Shown piece after piece: positions 1-10,406 of a stretch of 64,000 nucleotides of DNA; the first letter of the stretch is position 1; each line of letters starts with the position of its first letter. This DNA comes from Uranotaenia lowii. Taxonomy: Eukaryota; Arthropoda; Insecta; Diptera; Culicidae. The stretch lies in NCBI RefSeq assembly GCF_029784155.1, contig NW_026597177.1, positions 19,268 through 83,267 on the forward strand, written 5' to 3'. The notes under the pieces are model-generated. The model did no database searches. It had not been told where the DNA came from and was given only the letters and a program-made list of their open reading frames with translations. Both the position numbers and the translations under genes were made by a program.

Positions 1-35
1 CTACAAAATTTCTCTACAAGTTGGAAGTTTAATAA

Positions 36-1783
36 CAGGGTTGCTAGCGAACCGGGAAAACCGGGAAAAACTTTGGAATTTCATCGCGTCACCGGGAAAC
101 CGGGAAAAAACCGGGAATTTTGGCACCTCACCGGGAAAATTGCGTGTTTAAAATTTTTTCACGGAATTTCAAGAATATTTTTCAAATATTTTATATAAAT
201 TTCTAAATTTAAGAGTAGTTTTTGACAGTTTCAATATAGATTTATCTTATCAACGCTTATTTTCGTTCATTAGTAAACAAACCAAGTTTGAATCGTATTT
301 TTAACTAATTACGGAGCAATATGTGATTTTCAGCGTGTGCTACATTCACAAGCAAAACTCAAATGTTTTAAATTTAATAATGAAACTGACTACAGTCGAA
401 CGTCGATAAGTGAAAGCCCAAGAGACAAAACTCGTTTAAAGAGGTTTCTAACTTAACCAGATTCTTTTTTATAGGGGGTCAGCAACATATAAAATCATTA
501 AAGTGATTTAGAAATGCAAATATTCAATGTGTGTATGATAAAAATCCACTGATTTATAAGAAACCAGTTGATGCATCAGTTCAAAGTCTTCTAGAGTGAG
601 TTTCAATATGGAACTGTGGATATTTGCTCTTTGGTAACCCAATATTCTTTTGGTACCAACATTACAATACAAAACTGGTATTTTCTCTAATTTCCTTGGT
701 CTGGAAAATGATTCAAGCTTATAGAGGTTTTACATTGTCACATTAACGAGGTTTTGTGCTTCAAAAAGCTTGGGATTTGGTGTTTTCATTCACTTATGGA
801 GGTTTCTCGCTTATCCAGGTTCGACTGTACCAGTTTAATTTAAATTAATTTATGCAAAGAGCAAATAATTTGGCAGCGTTAGACGTTTTCAAGCACAGTT
901 ATACCATTTTTTTTTATCAGAAATAAATATTGATTTTTTAATGTTGTTGCTGTGCGTTTCGTTTGAATTGGCTTAGTTTTTAATTCTTCCTACGTTAAAC
1001 TTTTGCTAAATGTCTAATGTAAAAATTGTATCTAAAAAAGCTCCTGTCGAAATCCAAGTTCATCTGTAATCCAAGGTCTCTACCCTTATACAAAAAAGAT
1101 AGCTTACATTCAAACAATTAAAGTTACGGCCTGTCTTATACCCAATTTCAATCTTTCACGAATCTTTGGACTAAAGCACTACTAAAGTTATTCATTGTTT
1201 TGTATTGGAAGGATAAAAAAAAATTCTAAAACTTTCTTAAGTTTTGTACAAATAAATATAACTGTATTCAGGAAATAACTAAATATTTTCCTGCAATCTG
1301 ATGATTTTAAGTTTTGTTGGACAAATCCATATTCAAGTTTGCAAGCTGATTTGATATTATGTTTCGATGTTTTTTATAAAAATTCTAGAAAATTCTACAG
1401 TTGCTGAAAAGTACATACCTACTATACATTATAGTTTCAAGATCAAATTAACAGGACTTATTTTTATAATATTGTTTAAATCGTGGAGCAAAACAACGAT
1501 TAGATGCCATTTTCATTAGATTCGTTTTAAAAAATCATGGAAACCTGTCAATTTTATACGAAAAGACAACGTGTTAAAAGACGTCAAAGTATTTGTCATG
1601 ATTTCTTATCATGACTGGTTAACAAATTTCGGGATACAATTGTTAAAAGTGTGAGGCCCATGAGACATTGATTTTTTTATTCACCATTATTTTATTTTAA
1701 AAACGTGTATAAACCGGGAAAAAACCTGGGAAAAACCGGGAAAAACTTTGGAATTTCAAAACGAAAAATCGCTAGCAACCCTG
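36..1783. mobile_element. hAT-like non-autonomous TIR element with CCGGGAAAA repeats
   Basis: The ends are inverted copies of CAGGGTTGCTAGCGA (36-50 and 1769-1783). The outermost bases fit the loose hAT end rule YARNG. Flanks TTTAATAA (28-35) and TTTAAGAA (1785-1792) look like an 8-9-bp target duplication with one mismatch. Just inside each end are clustered copies of a CCGGGAAAA motif, followed by a shared stretch reading ACTTTGGAATTTC. No transposase frame is visible, so the element would need a partner for movement. A pogo-like MITE sits inside it. A fragment of the same right end is at 16136-16195. The superfamily is inferred from ends only. Confidence 0.6.
393..827. mobile_element. pogo/Tigger-like MITE nested in the hAT-like element
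   Basis: The ends begin CAGTCGAAC and are inverted (393 onward and ending at 827), each flanked by TA (391-392 and 828-829), the target duplication of Tc1/mariner/pogo elements. GATAAGTGA/GATAAGCGA follows inside both ends. The 435-bp body has no coding frame. It lies wholly inside the 36-1783 element, so it inserted later. Confidence 0.55.
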
Positions 1784-2101
1784 GTTTAAGAATTTTTAAT
1801 TTTTTTTTGGTTTGTTTCAAACGTTTATCTAAAACAGATTCATTTAGATGTCTGTAATATCAACCAGCATGCAACAAAACATTATTATTATTAACAGTGG
1901 CTTGCTAGAATCCTTCTACGGAAATTTTCAAGAAAAAATTAACTTTTTTCACAAAAACTTTTTGCGCAGAACAGTGATAAGTCCAAAAGATCTCAAATTT
2001 AGAAAAAAAAAACTTGAAAATGTATGAGGAATAACTCATAAGGGTCCGGTCTGCGAAAAACGCCGAAAAGTGAATTAAAAAACACCGCTAATTTTTCTTA
2101 C
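1784..2101. other. AT-rich innexin intron sequence
   Basis: This stretch follows the splice donor of the innexin exon at 2102 on the minus strand and reaches the hAT-like element. No further innexin exon (the continuation after the conserved VHT-R) was found here or down to base 1, so the gene continues outside the window. Confidence 0.5.
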
Positions 2102-2235
2102 CGTGTATGTACGCAGTCTATTGGATTTCCAACGTATTGCCGTGTGGTCACTGCAATGGAAAACGTCACAAGGAGGATGACGGTTGCGTTTGTATGAAGT
2201 CGAAAAATAGAAGAATCGGTTTTCACATTGTTGGC
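2102..2235 (-). CDS. shakB: Innexin (shaking-B-like), exon with first transmembrane helix, partial gene
   Basis: Innexins form gap-junction channels and hemichannels in invertebrate plasma membranes; shaking-B is used in electrical synapses. Reading the minus strand from 2235 gives 44 codons plus two bases. The order is a KTDS..FRLH stretch, a hydrophobic first membrane helix ([15 protein letters not shown]), then [13 protein letters not shown], a highly conserved innexin segment whose [13 protein letters not shown] form I recall from shaking-B. A pyrimidine-rich tract ending TTTTAG precedes the exon and GTAAGA follows it, so both splice sites are plausible; it ends in phase 2. The upstream exon ends in phase 0 at 2298, leaving a 62-bp intron. 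The YYQWV motif and later helices must lie off the left edge. Innexin identity is firm; shaking-B among the paralogues is likely but not proven. Confidence 0.85.
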
Positions 2236-2297
2236 CTAAAAGAAATAAAAAAAAGTGAAAAAACCATACGCATAATTTGTGCAAACTTTTGACTTAC

Positions 2298-2463
2298 CGA
2301 TGATCTGCTCACTTGCATAAACGCATAAACGCCTCTTAAAAACTCCATATTACTACTGGATGGTGAATTAATGGGGGCTCTCTGTTGCGGCCCCCCTTGA
2401 TTCTTTCGAAAATAGGATGGCACTCCTTCAACCAGCTGTGTTTTTACTTTCTTGGAAAACGAT
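2298..2463 (-). CDS. shakB: Innexin (shaking-B-like), upstream exon with probable start codon
   Basis: This minus-strand exon is bounded by a pyrimidine tract and CACTAG acceptor (exon starts at 2463) and a strong donor GTAAGT after 2298. Its frame joins the 2235-2102 exon in phase 0. The last 17 codons read MEFLRGVYAFMQVSRSS, matching the usual innexin N-terminus (a short M-x-x-hydrophobic-x-G helix before the first membrane segment), so ATG at 2348 is the best classical start. The frame stays open upstream to the acceptor (about 38 residues including SYFRKNQGGPQQR and a serine-rich run), so an isoform with a longer N-terminus from a distal exon is possible. The acceptor leaves one base to complete a codon, so a partner exon must end in phase 2; the candidate at 22624-22377 does. 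Confidence 0.7.
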
Positions 2464-3678
2464 CTAGTGAGTATAGGAAAAAAATAATCTTTAAGTATTT
2501 GTGTTTTGAGCGGTTTTTATTTTAAAAATATTGATCAAAGCCATCATCATAAAGTATTCATAATTTTACAACAAAAGGACACGTAAACCGTACTAACGCT
2601 AAACACAACAAATGGCCAATAACATTTATATACATATTTGAGGACAAAATCTAACAACATACGAGGGCTTATAATTTTTGAAGAACATAAGCTTTTACAA
2701 AAAGTCATTCAATTTTCGAGCTAAAGTAAAACATTTAATTTCCTTGCATTGAAAATATTGGAGCAGTAAATTAAACCGTTTAGATATTCCAACAGAAAAG
2801 ATTTTTCTCTACCGTAACTAAGAATTTCGTTAATAGTCTAAATTCCAGTGGTGCGAACCAAAGATATTTAATAGGTACAGATAAAGATATTCAACTCTCT
2901 AGCCTCTCTCAATAAATTGGAACATAAACTAACGTCATAATTTTCAATAATTGAATGTTCATTGTCTCGTGTACATTCAACAACATATTAAGTTATTTTG
3001 TTTGTGTTAATCTCATCATAGCTATCGCAAAATGACTTTAAGTGTGGAGGACTTTAATTTACAATCTTTTATTTGTCTTTTTTGTACGGCTCTGCAAAAA
3101 AACAAAAAACTGCAATGATCTATACCTCAATCTCCCCTGTGTACAAGTTCAATTTTGAAAAAGTAGAACACAAAGAAACACAATCAAAAGAAGGCACAGA
3201 AATAGTTGAGTAAATATGTAAAACACTCAACGTAAAACGGCGAGGTTTTATTGAAATAAATTCTTAGTTTTGCAAGTAATGAGACACGAAAGTTTCGAAT
3301 GAAAATTTAAAAGCTCGAAGAATAATGGTTGATACAAAACTACGCTTCAAATTTAAGCCCGATGTGAGGTTGCATATCATTCAGCAACATATAAGGCTAA
3401 AACGTGTTTATCAAATAAGTTTTAAACGGTAACTTGATTAGAACATTTAGCGGTTTCAACTAGTGATCGCTAACTTTGATTGAGTTAGCGAAGCCAAACA
3501 CTGGAAAATTGCACTAATATTTCCAACCCAAATGGCGTCCGGTGGACAAAATTTCAAAATTCGAGTGGCACTGGAATCCTTGTTCCATACTTATCAGAAC
3601 ACTTCGCCTCAAATTTGTGCAAAGTTTTTTTTTATTGTTTATTTAGAAATAATAAAATTTGGGATCAGTCTTCTAAAG
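2464..3678. other. AT-rich non-coding stretch
   Basis: Probably intronic to the innexin gene if distal 5' exons exist. I see no gene, RNA or clear repeat end in it. Confidence 0.4.
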
Positions 3679-3680
3679 TA

Positions 3681-4622
3681 GGGGGAAGTTGTCTACTACC
3701 GGACACTTAAGGTTTTTTAGCAATAACTTCAAAAATAGATTTTTTTGTAAATATTGGTTCCTCTACGGATTTGAAGAGTATCAATATTATGAGCACTTAA
3801 CTATATTAGAACAAAATTAATTTACAACATATTCATGTGGTAAGAGAAATCATTTCATGTTAGTTTTCACTCATTTCCAAAAGTGTTGTCTATGGCCGGA
3901 CACTACGAATTACTTCACCAAAGTTGTCACCAATGGCACAAAAACGTAGCAAAATGACAGAAATCACTTGCACAGGTCTTGTGGTTGTGAATATGTGTTT
4001 TCCAATACTTAACGTTCTATGAAGCCAGTCATAAAAGTTTTTTTTGACAAACCAGAATGAAACAATGGTTTCGAAAAAACGAGAGAAAAATTGTCTATGA
4101 CCGGACAGCAAAATTTCAAGTTTCTCAGAGGACCAAAATAGTTTCGTCATTGAATCCTCATCTTCTGCTAACCATTTGAGGGTGCTATAGAAATGAAAAA
4201 ATGAAAGTTTCAAGTTGAAACCATCTATTATTTTGATTATTTTCTTGTCCGGTCATAGACAAATCGCATTTTTTTATTTTCCTAATATTTCGTTTGAACT
4301 TCCGTTTTGTTATCTTATATCTACTGTAGTCTAAAGATAACCAATCAACGATGTCGTTCATATGCAGTTCAAATTTTACAAGCCGAATAAACTGACCACA
4401 ATACAAATGCTAAGTTTAGGCGATCCTCTCCGTACTACTAGGCAAAACCTTTAGATGCCTATCATTGGTTTACCTTTTTAGATTGGATTACCATATTTCT
4501 AATACCATATAAGGCTACTATTTACATTATTTTCATGGTGTTAAACATTATTAGGATATTGTGTTTTCAAAAAACTATGTTGTCCGGCCATAGGCGATGT
4601 CCGGACATAGACGACTTCCCCC
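3681..4622. mobile_element. TA-flanked MITE with internal GTCTATGGCCGGACA repeats
   Basis: The ends are inverted GGGGGAAGT(T/C)GTCTA, with TA at 3679-3680 and 4623-4624, typical of Tc1/mariner-type insertion. The motif GTCTATGGCCGGACA or a close variant recurs near 3889, 4091, 4240 (inverted) and 4580-4610, giving a palindromic subterminal pattern. The short reading frames inside are AT-rich and have no recognisable domain. Confidence 0.6.
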
Positions 4623-4624
4623 TA

Positions 4625-5340
4625 TACAATTTTATTTCCTTTCCTCTATCTTGAAATATCTATATTTTGTTCAAATATGGTTTTAGACCAATTTCATTTA
4701 AAATTCACCAGTTTTCGATAATTCGACAGCTTTTTCGACAGCATGACATATGTAGATCACCAAAACAATAACTGAGTTTCAATAATCATTTCAAAATGAA
4801 AGTTTTATTGATTTGAATGTATGTACATCAAACAGTGTTTAAATTTCAATATAAATTTACAAAATTAGTCTAAAAGCTTTCAAATGAACCATAAACATAA
4901 AAGCAAGAATTTAACAGATGCTTTAAAAAGTTATAAAAATAATGTTTAATATCAGTGTATGGTGAAACATTTAACACATGTGAGTTTGCGACAAAAGTCT
5001 CGATTTAAAGTGAGAAATTGAGTTTGCTTTAATTTAAGTTTAGTTCGAAAGTTATCTTGTTTGTTTTGAAGTTTTACATCGTTCTTATTTTCGAATTATA
5101 TTTTGTTGTTGTATGTTAGTAAAGCTGCTGTTATTTTTCAGCTGAAATATAGCTATTTTCTCCTATTAAATGGGCTATTTTGACGGTTGTTTGGCATGTT
5201 TTTCAAATCTTTTTTAAGGAATTATTCATTTTGTCTAAAATAATCATTAATCTAACAAATATCAAAAAATCTTTTATATTATTTTCAATTATCTAAAATA
5301 AATGACACAAATACGGACTACAAACTAGCTGTCCGGAAAA
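4625..5340. other. AT-rich stretch without recognised feature
   Basis: No coding frame, RNA or paired repeat was recognised. Confidence 0.4.
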
Positions 5341-5388
5341 AGAGCAGGTCACTTATTGACCGATCGAACAGATCAGTTCAAACGATGC
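5341..5388 (+). repeat. 48-bp RTE retrotransposon relic
   Basis: GAGCAGGTCACTTATTGACC and the following GATCGAACAGATCAG match the linker between endonuclease and reverse transcriptase of the RTE copies (complement of about 45045-45093), with a few substitutions. Nothing on either side matches, so this is a tiny surviving fragment. Confidence 0.55.
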
Positions 5389-5469
5389 ACAGAGGGGATT
5401 GATTAATCGAAAATGGTAAATTCCTGTGACGATCGCTTTAACTGTATTAATTTCTGGAAATCTATCATT

Positions 5470-6001
5470 TCTTATGCAAAAAAAAACGAGAGATAGAATG
5501 GTCTACACCGCTTTCTGATTAAATGTCTTTGAACGCCTCATTTTGCCCGATTACCCCTTTTTTATGGTGAAAAGATAGAATTCCGATTGTAGCAATCTAC
5601 CTTGCTACAAAACAGTCATATAAAACATAATTTATTTATGTAAAAATATCGGCTGAATCAACTCGATCAGCTTGAGGAAGAATAGATCTACCAAAAATGA
5701 TCATTCATGATGAAAAATTATTGGATTACACTTTGTTTGGCTGCATTTCCTCGAAATATTTCTAAAGTTTAGGGGAAAAGAGGCAAAATTAGCCACTTGT
5801 CGTAAAAACAAAAATTGGAGTACTTCAATTGATTCAGCTGACATTTATACATTAATAAATATGGTTATATGACTTGTAGCAAAGCAGATTGCTACAATCG
5901 GAATTATGCCTTTACACCCAAAAAAATAGAGAAAATCGGCAAAATCATTTTTTTCAGAAAGCGGTGTACACAATTCCATTCCTAGTGTTTTTTACATAAA
6001 G
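5470..6001. mobile_element. Foldback MITE with imperfect arms of about 140 bp
   Basis: Left and right arms pair imperfectly over about 140 bp: TACACCGCTTTCTG (5503-5516) against its complement near 5955-5968, and ATTCCGATTGTAGCAATCT (near 5580) against its complement near 5890. A loop of about 250 bp contains AGGGGAAAAGAGGCAAAA. The target duplication was not resolved and no coding frame is present. Confidence 0.5.
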
Positions 6002-6063
6002 AATGGTTGGCTTTTCAAGCGAGACGTTCTTGCCTGAATTGAGTACCTTTTTTGGCTCGAAAA

Positions 6064-8217
6064 AAGGTCCGCCGGTTGGAGAATCCAGAGGTGAAAAGGG
6101 CATACGTTGAACAGCTAGAATCCCGAGCCTCGGAACTGCCGACAGACGGAACAGTCGAAGAACAGTGGTGTGGAATCAAGAATGCCTTTATCACGACGAG
6201 CCATGGTACTCTCGGTAAAGTTTGTGGAAGACGAAGTGAATGGATGTCGGATGAAACCTGGAGGATGATCGATGATCGGAGAAAGGCGAAAGTCGGAATT
6301 GAGCAGGCATGTACCGGGTCAGCCAAAGCAGCCGCCCGCTTACGATATGCGGAGCTGGAAAAGGCAGTTAAACGAGCTTGTAGACGAGACAAGAGAGCCT
6401 GGACAAACTCCCTAGCAGAAGAGGGAGAAAGAGCCGCCGCCATTGGAGATATCCGATTATTATATGATATTTCTCGCCGCCTTAGTGGTGCAAGGACTAA
6501 TGCAAGAATGCCGCTGAAAAACCGAGCAGGTCAGCTGCTGATAGATCGAACAGATCAGCTCAAGCGTTGGACTGAGCATTTTGATCAACTTTTCCGAGTT
6601 ACAAATAGCAATGGCCAACAGAACCCGCAGCTCGAGGCGCCCACAGTAAGTCGCATTAATGGCGTCAACTCGGAAGCGCCTTCGCTGGCTGAAATAGAAG
6701 CGGCAATCAAGGACATGAAATCCAACAAAGCGCCTGGAATCGATTGCATTCCTGCTGAAATGCTCAAAGCCGACCCTGCCTTGTCAGCACAAATGTTGCA
6801 CCGTCTTTTCGCTGACATTTGGGATACTGCAACATTCCCGGCCGACTGGATGCAGGGTATCCTCGTAAAGGTCCCAAAGAAAGGAGACCTAACAGAGTGC
6901 GGTAACTGGCGTGGCATAACTTTGATCTGTACAACCCTTAAAGTACTCTGCAAAGTGATCCTGAACAGGATCCAGGAGAAAATCGACGCTACACTCCGAC
7001 GGCAACAAGCTGGATTCCGATCCGGACGATCATGTGTGGACCACATCACAACGCTACGAATAATACTGGAACAAATCAACGAATTCCAGGACTCTCTTCT
7101 GCTGGTGTTCGTTGATTTCGAAAAAGCATTTGACCGACTGAACCACGAAAACATCTGGGCTGCTCTTAGACGACGAGGGGTCCCAGAGAAACTAGTCCAT
7201 CTCATCGAAGCACAGTACGAGGCATTTTCGTGTAAGGTCTTGCACGACGGTGTCTTGTCCGAACCAATCCCGGTAACTGCTGGAGTGAGACAAGGATGTA
7301 TTTTGTCACCGCTGCTTTTTCTCATCGTAATGGATGAGATCTTGACTGGATCGATTGACTGTAGACCAAACCGAGGATTGCCGTGGAATCCTTCAACCAT
7401 GGAGCAACTGAACGACCTTGACCTGGCAGACGATATTGTTTTGCTCGCCCAAACACAACAAGACATGCAGAGCAAACTCGACGACCTCACCGAAAGCTCC
7501 AAGGCAGCAGGTCTCAAAATCAATGTCGGAAAGACCAAGTCGATGGAAATCAATACAGAAAATCGTTCCAATTTCGTGGTAGCTGGACAACAGGTTGAGA
7601 CAGTGGAGTGCTTCCAGTATCTTGGTAGCCAGATTACGCCTGATGGTGGTACCAAGAAGGACATCGAAACCCGGATCAGAAAAGCCCGATTTGCGTTTGC
7701 GAGTCTCCGAAACATCTGGCGGTCACGCCAGATCTCTCTACGAACTAAGATCCGAATCTTCAACTCAAACGTCAAATCCGTATTGCTGTACGGGTGTGAA
7801 ACTTGGTGCACATATGCGGTGACGACGCGAAAACTGCAAGTTTTTGTGAATCGCTGCCTGCGGAACATCATCCGCGCTTGGTGGCCTGGCAACTGGATCT
7901 CAAACGTTGAACTTCATCGCCGGTGTCATCAAAAGGCGCTAGAAATCGAGATTCGGGAACGTAAGTGGAGATGGATTGGGCACACGCTGCGAAGAGATGA
8001 AAACGAGATTTGCAGAGAGGCGCTTGACTGGAATCCAGATGGGCATCGAAGAAGAGGCAGGCCCAAAAGCTCGTGGCGGCGAAGTCTAGCCGCTGAAATC
8101 CGCACAGTTGACGAGCACCTTGGCTGGCAGCAAGTGAAGACGCTGGCTCCGAATCGCCAGCAGTGGAGATCTTTTATCTCAGCCCTATGCGCCGGTCAAT
8201 CGGCGCTGGACCCTTAG
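6064..8217 (+). pseudogene. RTE-type reverse transcriptase, 5'-truncated ORF
   Basis: An unbroken frame of about 720 codons encodes the linker, reverse transcriptase and C-terminal domain of an RTE-clade LINE protein. It is exactly collinear, with no net length change, with residues 315-1035 of the frame at 46494-43387. Visible motifs, counted from base 6052, are VDFEKAFDR (first catalytic Asp near residue 355), GVRQGCILSPLLF and LADD (near 460), then the C-terminal GHTLRRDE and GRPKSSWRR. The endonuclease is missing, so the copy cannot mobilise itself. The frame runs into the flank, where an upstream TTG at 6052 is not a credible start; the first methionine is internal. Preserved reading suggests a recent insertion. 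Confidence 0.85.
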
Positions 8218-8221
8218 AGCG
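6064..8221 (+). mobile_element. RTE-type LINE copy 1, 5'-truncated
   Basis: The copy begins inside the element, in the region between endonuclease and reverse transcriptase, and is flanked by an exact 13-bp duplication TTTGGCTCGAAAA (6051-6063 and 8222-8234), the mark of target-primed insertion with 5' truncation. Its 3' tail reads CCTTAGAGCG rather than the TAAG repeats of the copies at 17.5 and 43.4 kb, suggesting a different subfamily or a mutated tail. It sits next to an older copy of the same family. Confidence 0.85.
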
Positions 8222-8249
8222 TTTGGCTCGAAAATCCTCACTGTGCGAT

Positions 8250-8740
8250 GGGCTGAGCACTCCGAACAACTCTTCCGAGTCACGACTAGAGATGATCAAA
8301 AGTAAGCCGCATTAATGGCGTCAACTCGGAAGCGTCCTCGCTGGCTGATATAGAAGCAGCAATCAAAGACATGAAATCCAACAAAGCACCTGGGATCGAT
8401 TGCATTCCTGCTGAGATGCTGAAAGACGACCCTGGCTTGTCCAGCACAAATGTTGCACCGTCTTTTCGCTGACATCTGGGAAGCTGCATCATTTTCAGCC
8501 GACTGAATACAGGGTATCCTCGTAAAGGTCGCGGAGAAAGGAGACCTGACCGAGTGCGGTAACTGGCGAGGCATAACTTTGATCTGTACAACTCTCAAAA
8601 TAGTCTGCAAGGTTATCCTGAACAGGGGAAGATTGACGCTTCACTTCGACGTCAACAAGCTGGATTCCGATACGGACGATCATGTGTGGACTTCATCATA
8701 ATGCTGCGAATAATACTGGAACAAATCAACGAATGCCAGG
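8250..8740 (+). pseudogene. RTE-type LINE copy 2, left part (decayed)
   Basis: Homology to the RTE family starts near TGAGCACTCCGAACAACTC and runs through the start of the reverse transcriptase domain. Frameshifts and small indels break it, for example where an extra base precedes AGCACAAATGTTGCACCG. It stops at 8740, where a hAT-type MITE is inserted, and resumes at 10407. This copy is clearly older than copy 1. Confidence 0.75.
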
Positions 8741-8833
8741 CAATGTTCCGAAAATCAATCGAAATAAACACTCAGGATGCGTTTCCTGTTGGATACATTC
8801 TGATTGTATAATAGGATCCTGGGCGGATAGGAT

Positions 8834-9144
8834 CAGGCGGATACTGAGTGAGTGACATTCAGAATGGATCAATTGGTATCTCACTCATCTCCGATATGCG
8901 ATGTTTGCAAACCCGATGATTCTGAATGATGGGACTCGGTTGGCATTGCTGAGTAGAGCGCTGATCGAGATTGCATACCTCAACTGCTTCGCCCGACTGG
9001 TATGCAATCTCGATCAGCGCTCTACTCAGCAATGCCAACCGAGTCCCATCATTCAGAATCATCGGGTTTGCAAACATCGCATATCGGAGATGAGTGAGAT
9101 ACCAACAGATCCATTCTGAATGTCACTCACTCAGTATCCGCCTG
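8834..9144. repeat. Near-perfect 146-bp-arm hairpin
   Basis: Arms 8834-8979 and 8999-9144 are reverse complements with only two mismatches seen (near 8870), around a 19-base loop containing AACTGCTTCGCCCGACT. The outer ends read CAGGCGGATACTGAGTGAG. Two apparent reading frames inside are the same peptide read from both strands and are not genes. Confidence 0.85.
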
Positions 9145-10217
9145 GCTGATTAGAAATTGAAAAGACGGCGGAAGTGACCATCTTTCCATCACAAACACAA
9201 CTACAGTTTGGTTTTATTCTTACTGTAGTAAAAAAAAAGCTGTAAAATCAAATAAATTTATTAATTGGCTATGTTTAAAATCAAACAACATTTGCTAATG
9301 ATCGGTTACATGTATCACTCGCTCACTGCCTGAACCATTCACTCCTGATCCTAGCCCAACATGATACGCCGTATGCATCGCTCAATGGTGAGATTCCAAT
9401 TTGATGCACTGTTTTGACAGCAAACATCGTGCGAGGTGATCTGTATTTTAGCGATGAATAGAACGATCGATGATCGGATAAGTCCAGTAGCAATCAATCA
9501 GGGTTCCGAAAATCAATCAAAACAAACACTCAGGATGCGTTTCCTGTTGGAAACATTCTGATTGTATAATGGGATAGCGCCTCTCGCAACTGCTTCGCCT
9601 GGCTGGTATGCAATCTCGATCAGCGCTCCTATCAGCTATGCAAACCGAGTCGCATCATTCAGAATCATCGGTTTAGCAAACATCGCATATCGGAGATGAG
9701 GGAGATACAAACTGATCCATTCTGAATGTAGCTCACTCAGTATCTGCCTGAATTATATGAAATTCAAAAATATTTTTTGCAGGACGAAAAAAATCAAACA
9801 GTTGTGCGGGACACCATAAATTCTCAGTAGTTTTAACGTGACGGACGACAGTTTAATAAGAGAACTTGTAAAAATTGAAAAACACGGCGAAAGTGAACAT
9901 CTTTCCCTCACAAACACAACTACAATTTGATTTTGATCATACTGATGTTAAAAAACGTTATAACCACAAATAAATTTATTAATTTGCTATGTATCAAATC
10001 AAACAAAATACGCTAATGATCGGCTTCATGTATCACTCACTCACTGCCTGATCCATTCACTCCTGATCGAAGACCAACATGATTCGCCATATGCATTGCG
10101 CATTGGTGAGATTCCAATTTGATGATGGTGCTGCACTGTTTTGACAGCAAGCATCGTGCGAGGTGATCTGTATTTTAGCGATGAATTGAACGATCGATGA
10201 TCGGGTAGGTCCAGTAG

Positions 10218-10393
10218 CAATCAATAACGAAACCCGACCGCTGTACGTTCAGATGCGAAGTGCAATCAGAAACATTCATTGAAAATGAGTGATATTCGGA
10301 ACACTGCAATCAATAACAAAACCCGATCGCTGTACGTTCAGTTTCGAAGTGCAATCAGGAACATTCATTGAAAATGAGTGATTTTCGGAATAC
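10218..10393. repeat. Tandem duplication of an 89-bp terminal unit
   Basis: CAATCAATAACGAAACCCG at 10218 recurs at 10307 (period 89), and both units end with ATGAGTGAT.TTCGGAA. This duplicates the right terminus of the hAT-type element. Confidence 0.75.
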
Positions 10394-10406
10394 AATTATT
10401 GCCAGG

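Larger units (their letters stand above)
8741..10398. mobile_element. hAT-type non-autonomous element, internally duplicated
   Basis: It is inserted into RTE copy 2, with near-identical 8-bp flanks ATGCCAGG (8733-8740) and TTGCCAGG (10399-10406). The ends share TTCCGAAAATCA, and an internal right end reads, in complement, CAGTGTTCCGAATATCAC, a classic hAT-like terminus. Two related units follow each other: GTTCCGAAAATCAATC starts near 8745 and again near 9503, and segments 9155-9500 and 9880-10225 are similar. Unit 1 carries a complete hairpin; unit 2 keeps only its right arm. No transposase is present. Confidence 0.65.

Noticed and set aside
6052..6063. TTG at 6052 as start codon of the RTE copy 1 frame
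   Set aside because: It lies in the target-site duplication, outside the element; the copy is simply 5'-truncated.
6585..7892. 435-codon minus-strand frame opposite RTE copy 1
   Set aside because: It is the antisense shadow of the reverse transcriptase gene. The same shadow appears opposite the other copies and carries no domain.
8859..9119. Two 72-codon frames on opposite strands with nearly identical peptides
   Set aside because: They are the two arms of one hairpin read from each strand.
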